A stretch of 64,000 nt of DNA from Microlunatus sp. Gsoil 973 (lineage in GTDB: Bacteria > Actinomycetota > Actinomycetes > Propionibacteriales > Propionibacteriaceae): assembly GCF_009707365.1 (NCBI RefSeq), contig NZ_CP046122.1, positions 2,914,001-2,978,000 on the forward strand, read 5' to 3'. This document shows positions 63,839-64,000 of the stretch, piece after piece. Under the pieces are notes generated by a model that did not search any database, had not been told where the DNA came from, and was given only the letters and a program-made list of their open reading frames with translations. The translations under genes were made by a program, and so were the position numbers. Numbering within the stretch: position 1 is the stretch's first letter; every line of letters starts with the position of its first letter.

Positions 63839-63871
63839 GTTCACCTCAGGCACGCCGGCCCGCCACCTCAT
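63839..63871 (+). promoter_or_regulatory. Possible PHO box ahead of pstS
   Basis: GTTCACCTCAG at 63839-63849 is a good PHO half-site; at 11-bp spacing GCACGCCGGCC and CGCCACCTCAT follow, the last sharing CACCTCA. It lies about 100-130 bases ahead of the probable pstS start. Weaker than the senX3-phoU box. Confidence 0.5.
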
Positions 63872-63969
63872 CCTCTTAGCGTGCCGCGCAGAAACGAGAT
63901 TCTGCGGTCGCGTACGTCCCTGACGCCCATGTCCAGCGCCCCGCAGTTCCACAACAACTGAGGTGACCC

Positions 63970-64000
63970 TTGAAGCTCAAGAGACTCATCATCCCGGCCG
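63970..64000 (+). CDS. pstS: Probable phosphate-binding protein PstS, first codons (cut by window edge)
   Basis: A TTG at 63970 with AGGTGA five bases upstream opens LKLKRLIIPA, a basic start followed by the beginning of a hydrophobic signal peptide. Only ten codons are in the window. The PHO-like box upstream and the phoU neighbour make pstS the likely gene; this is inference and cannot be proved from ten codons. Confidence 0.5.
   Translation, partial: MKLKRLIIPA

Overview
The window is GC-rich (by eye well above 60 %), densely coded actinobacterial chromosome. GTG and TTG starts are common, stop/start overlaps of the ATGA or GTGA type are frequent, and several families are actinobacterial hallmarks: CarD, DUF3263, DUF4032, SenX3-RegX3-PhoU, an MsiK-like multi-sugar ATPase and an LLM flavin oxidoreductase. 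Gene content fits the Propionibacteriales (a Microlunatus-like organism), but genus is inference. There is no rRNA, CRISPR array, prophage or plasmid backbone; one tRNA and one intact insertion sequence are present.

Layout. 0-2.2 kb: the start of an iron-type alcohol dehydrogenase, an Ldh_2 dehydrogenase and an IclR regulator. 2.4-4.1 kb: a SAM (S-box) riboswitch leading a threonine-synthase paralogue and a CysO/MoaD-like sulfur carrier, the most interesting unit here. 4.3-10.7 kb: a small hypothetical protein, an APH-like kinase, DUF3263, sugar-type oxidoreductases, ManA, a 2-hydroxyacid dehydrogenase and tRNA-Thr(TGT). 10.8-17.3 kb: sulfotransferase, acyl-CoA ligase, ketoacyl synthase, hexapeptide protein, macro-domain protein and an acetyltransferase. 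17.4-21.4 kb: threonine and serine catabolism (kbl, tdh, sdaA). 21.6-32.9 kb: the MsiK-like ATPase, DUF4032-pirin-GNAT, LLM oxidoreductase, acyl-CoA dehydrogenase, MarR, cysS-rlmB, VOC, ArsR, MFS and SdpI-like proteins. 33-36.8 kb: glyA, a lipoprotein, and an ArsR gene overlapping an SRPBCC-VOC-ankyrin fusion.

36.8-50.1 kb is an arabinoside-utilisation region: two Gfo/Idh oxidoreductases, LacI, GH51 alpha-L-arabinofuranosidase, a phosphodiesterase, an SDR dehydrogenase, a GH127 beta-L-arabinofuranosidase operon with binding protein and two permeases, and a second LacI gene. The transporter has no ATPase beside it; the MsiK-like ATPase at 21.6 kb is the obvious candidate partner.

50.1-64 kb returns to housekeeping: DUF2207 protein, zinc metallopeptidase, ispF, carD, a lipoprotein, a decayed S53 peptidase split by an IS3-family element (26-27 bp terminal repeats, 3-bp AAG target duplication), prs, a divergent MarR/FMN-reductase pair with two palindromic operators, and the phosphate regulon (regX3, senX3, phoU, start of pstS) with a three-unit PHO box.

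Five otherwise intact genes (sulfur carrier, a Gfo/Idh oxidoreductase, a sugar permease, a LacI regulator, a metallopeptidase) each carry one single-base frameshift, most in short G/C runs. This looks more like consensus error than decay; the S53 gene, by contrast, has several independent lesions and is a true pseudogene.
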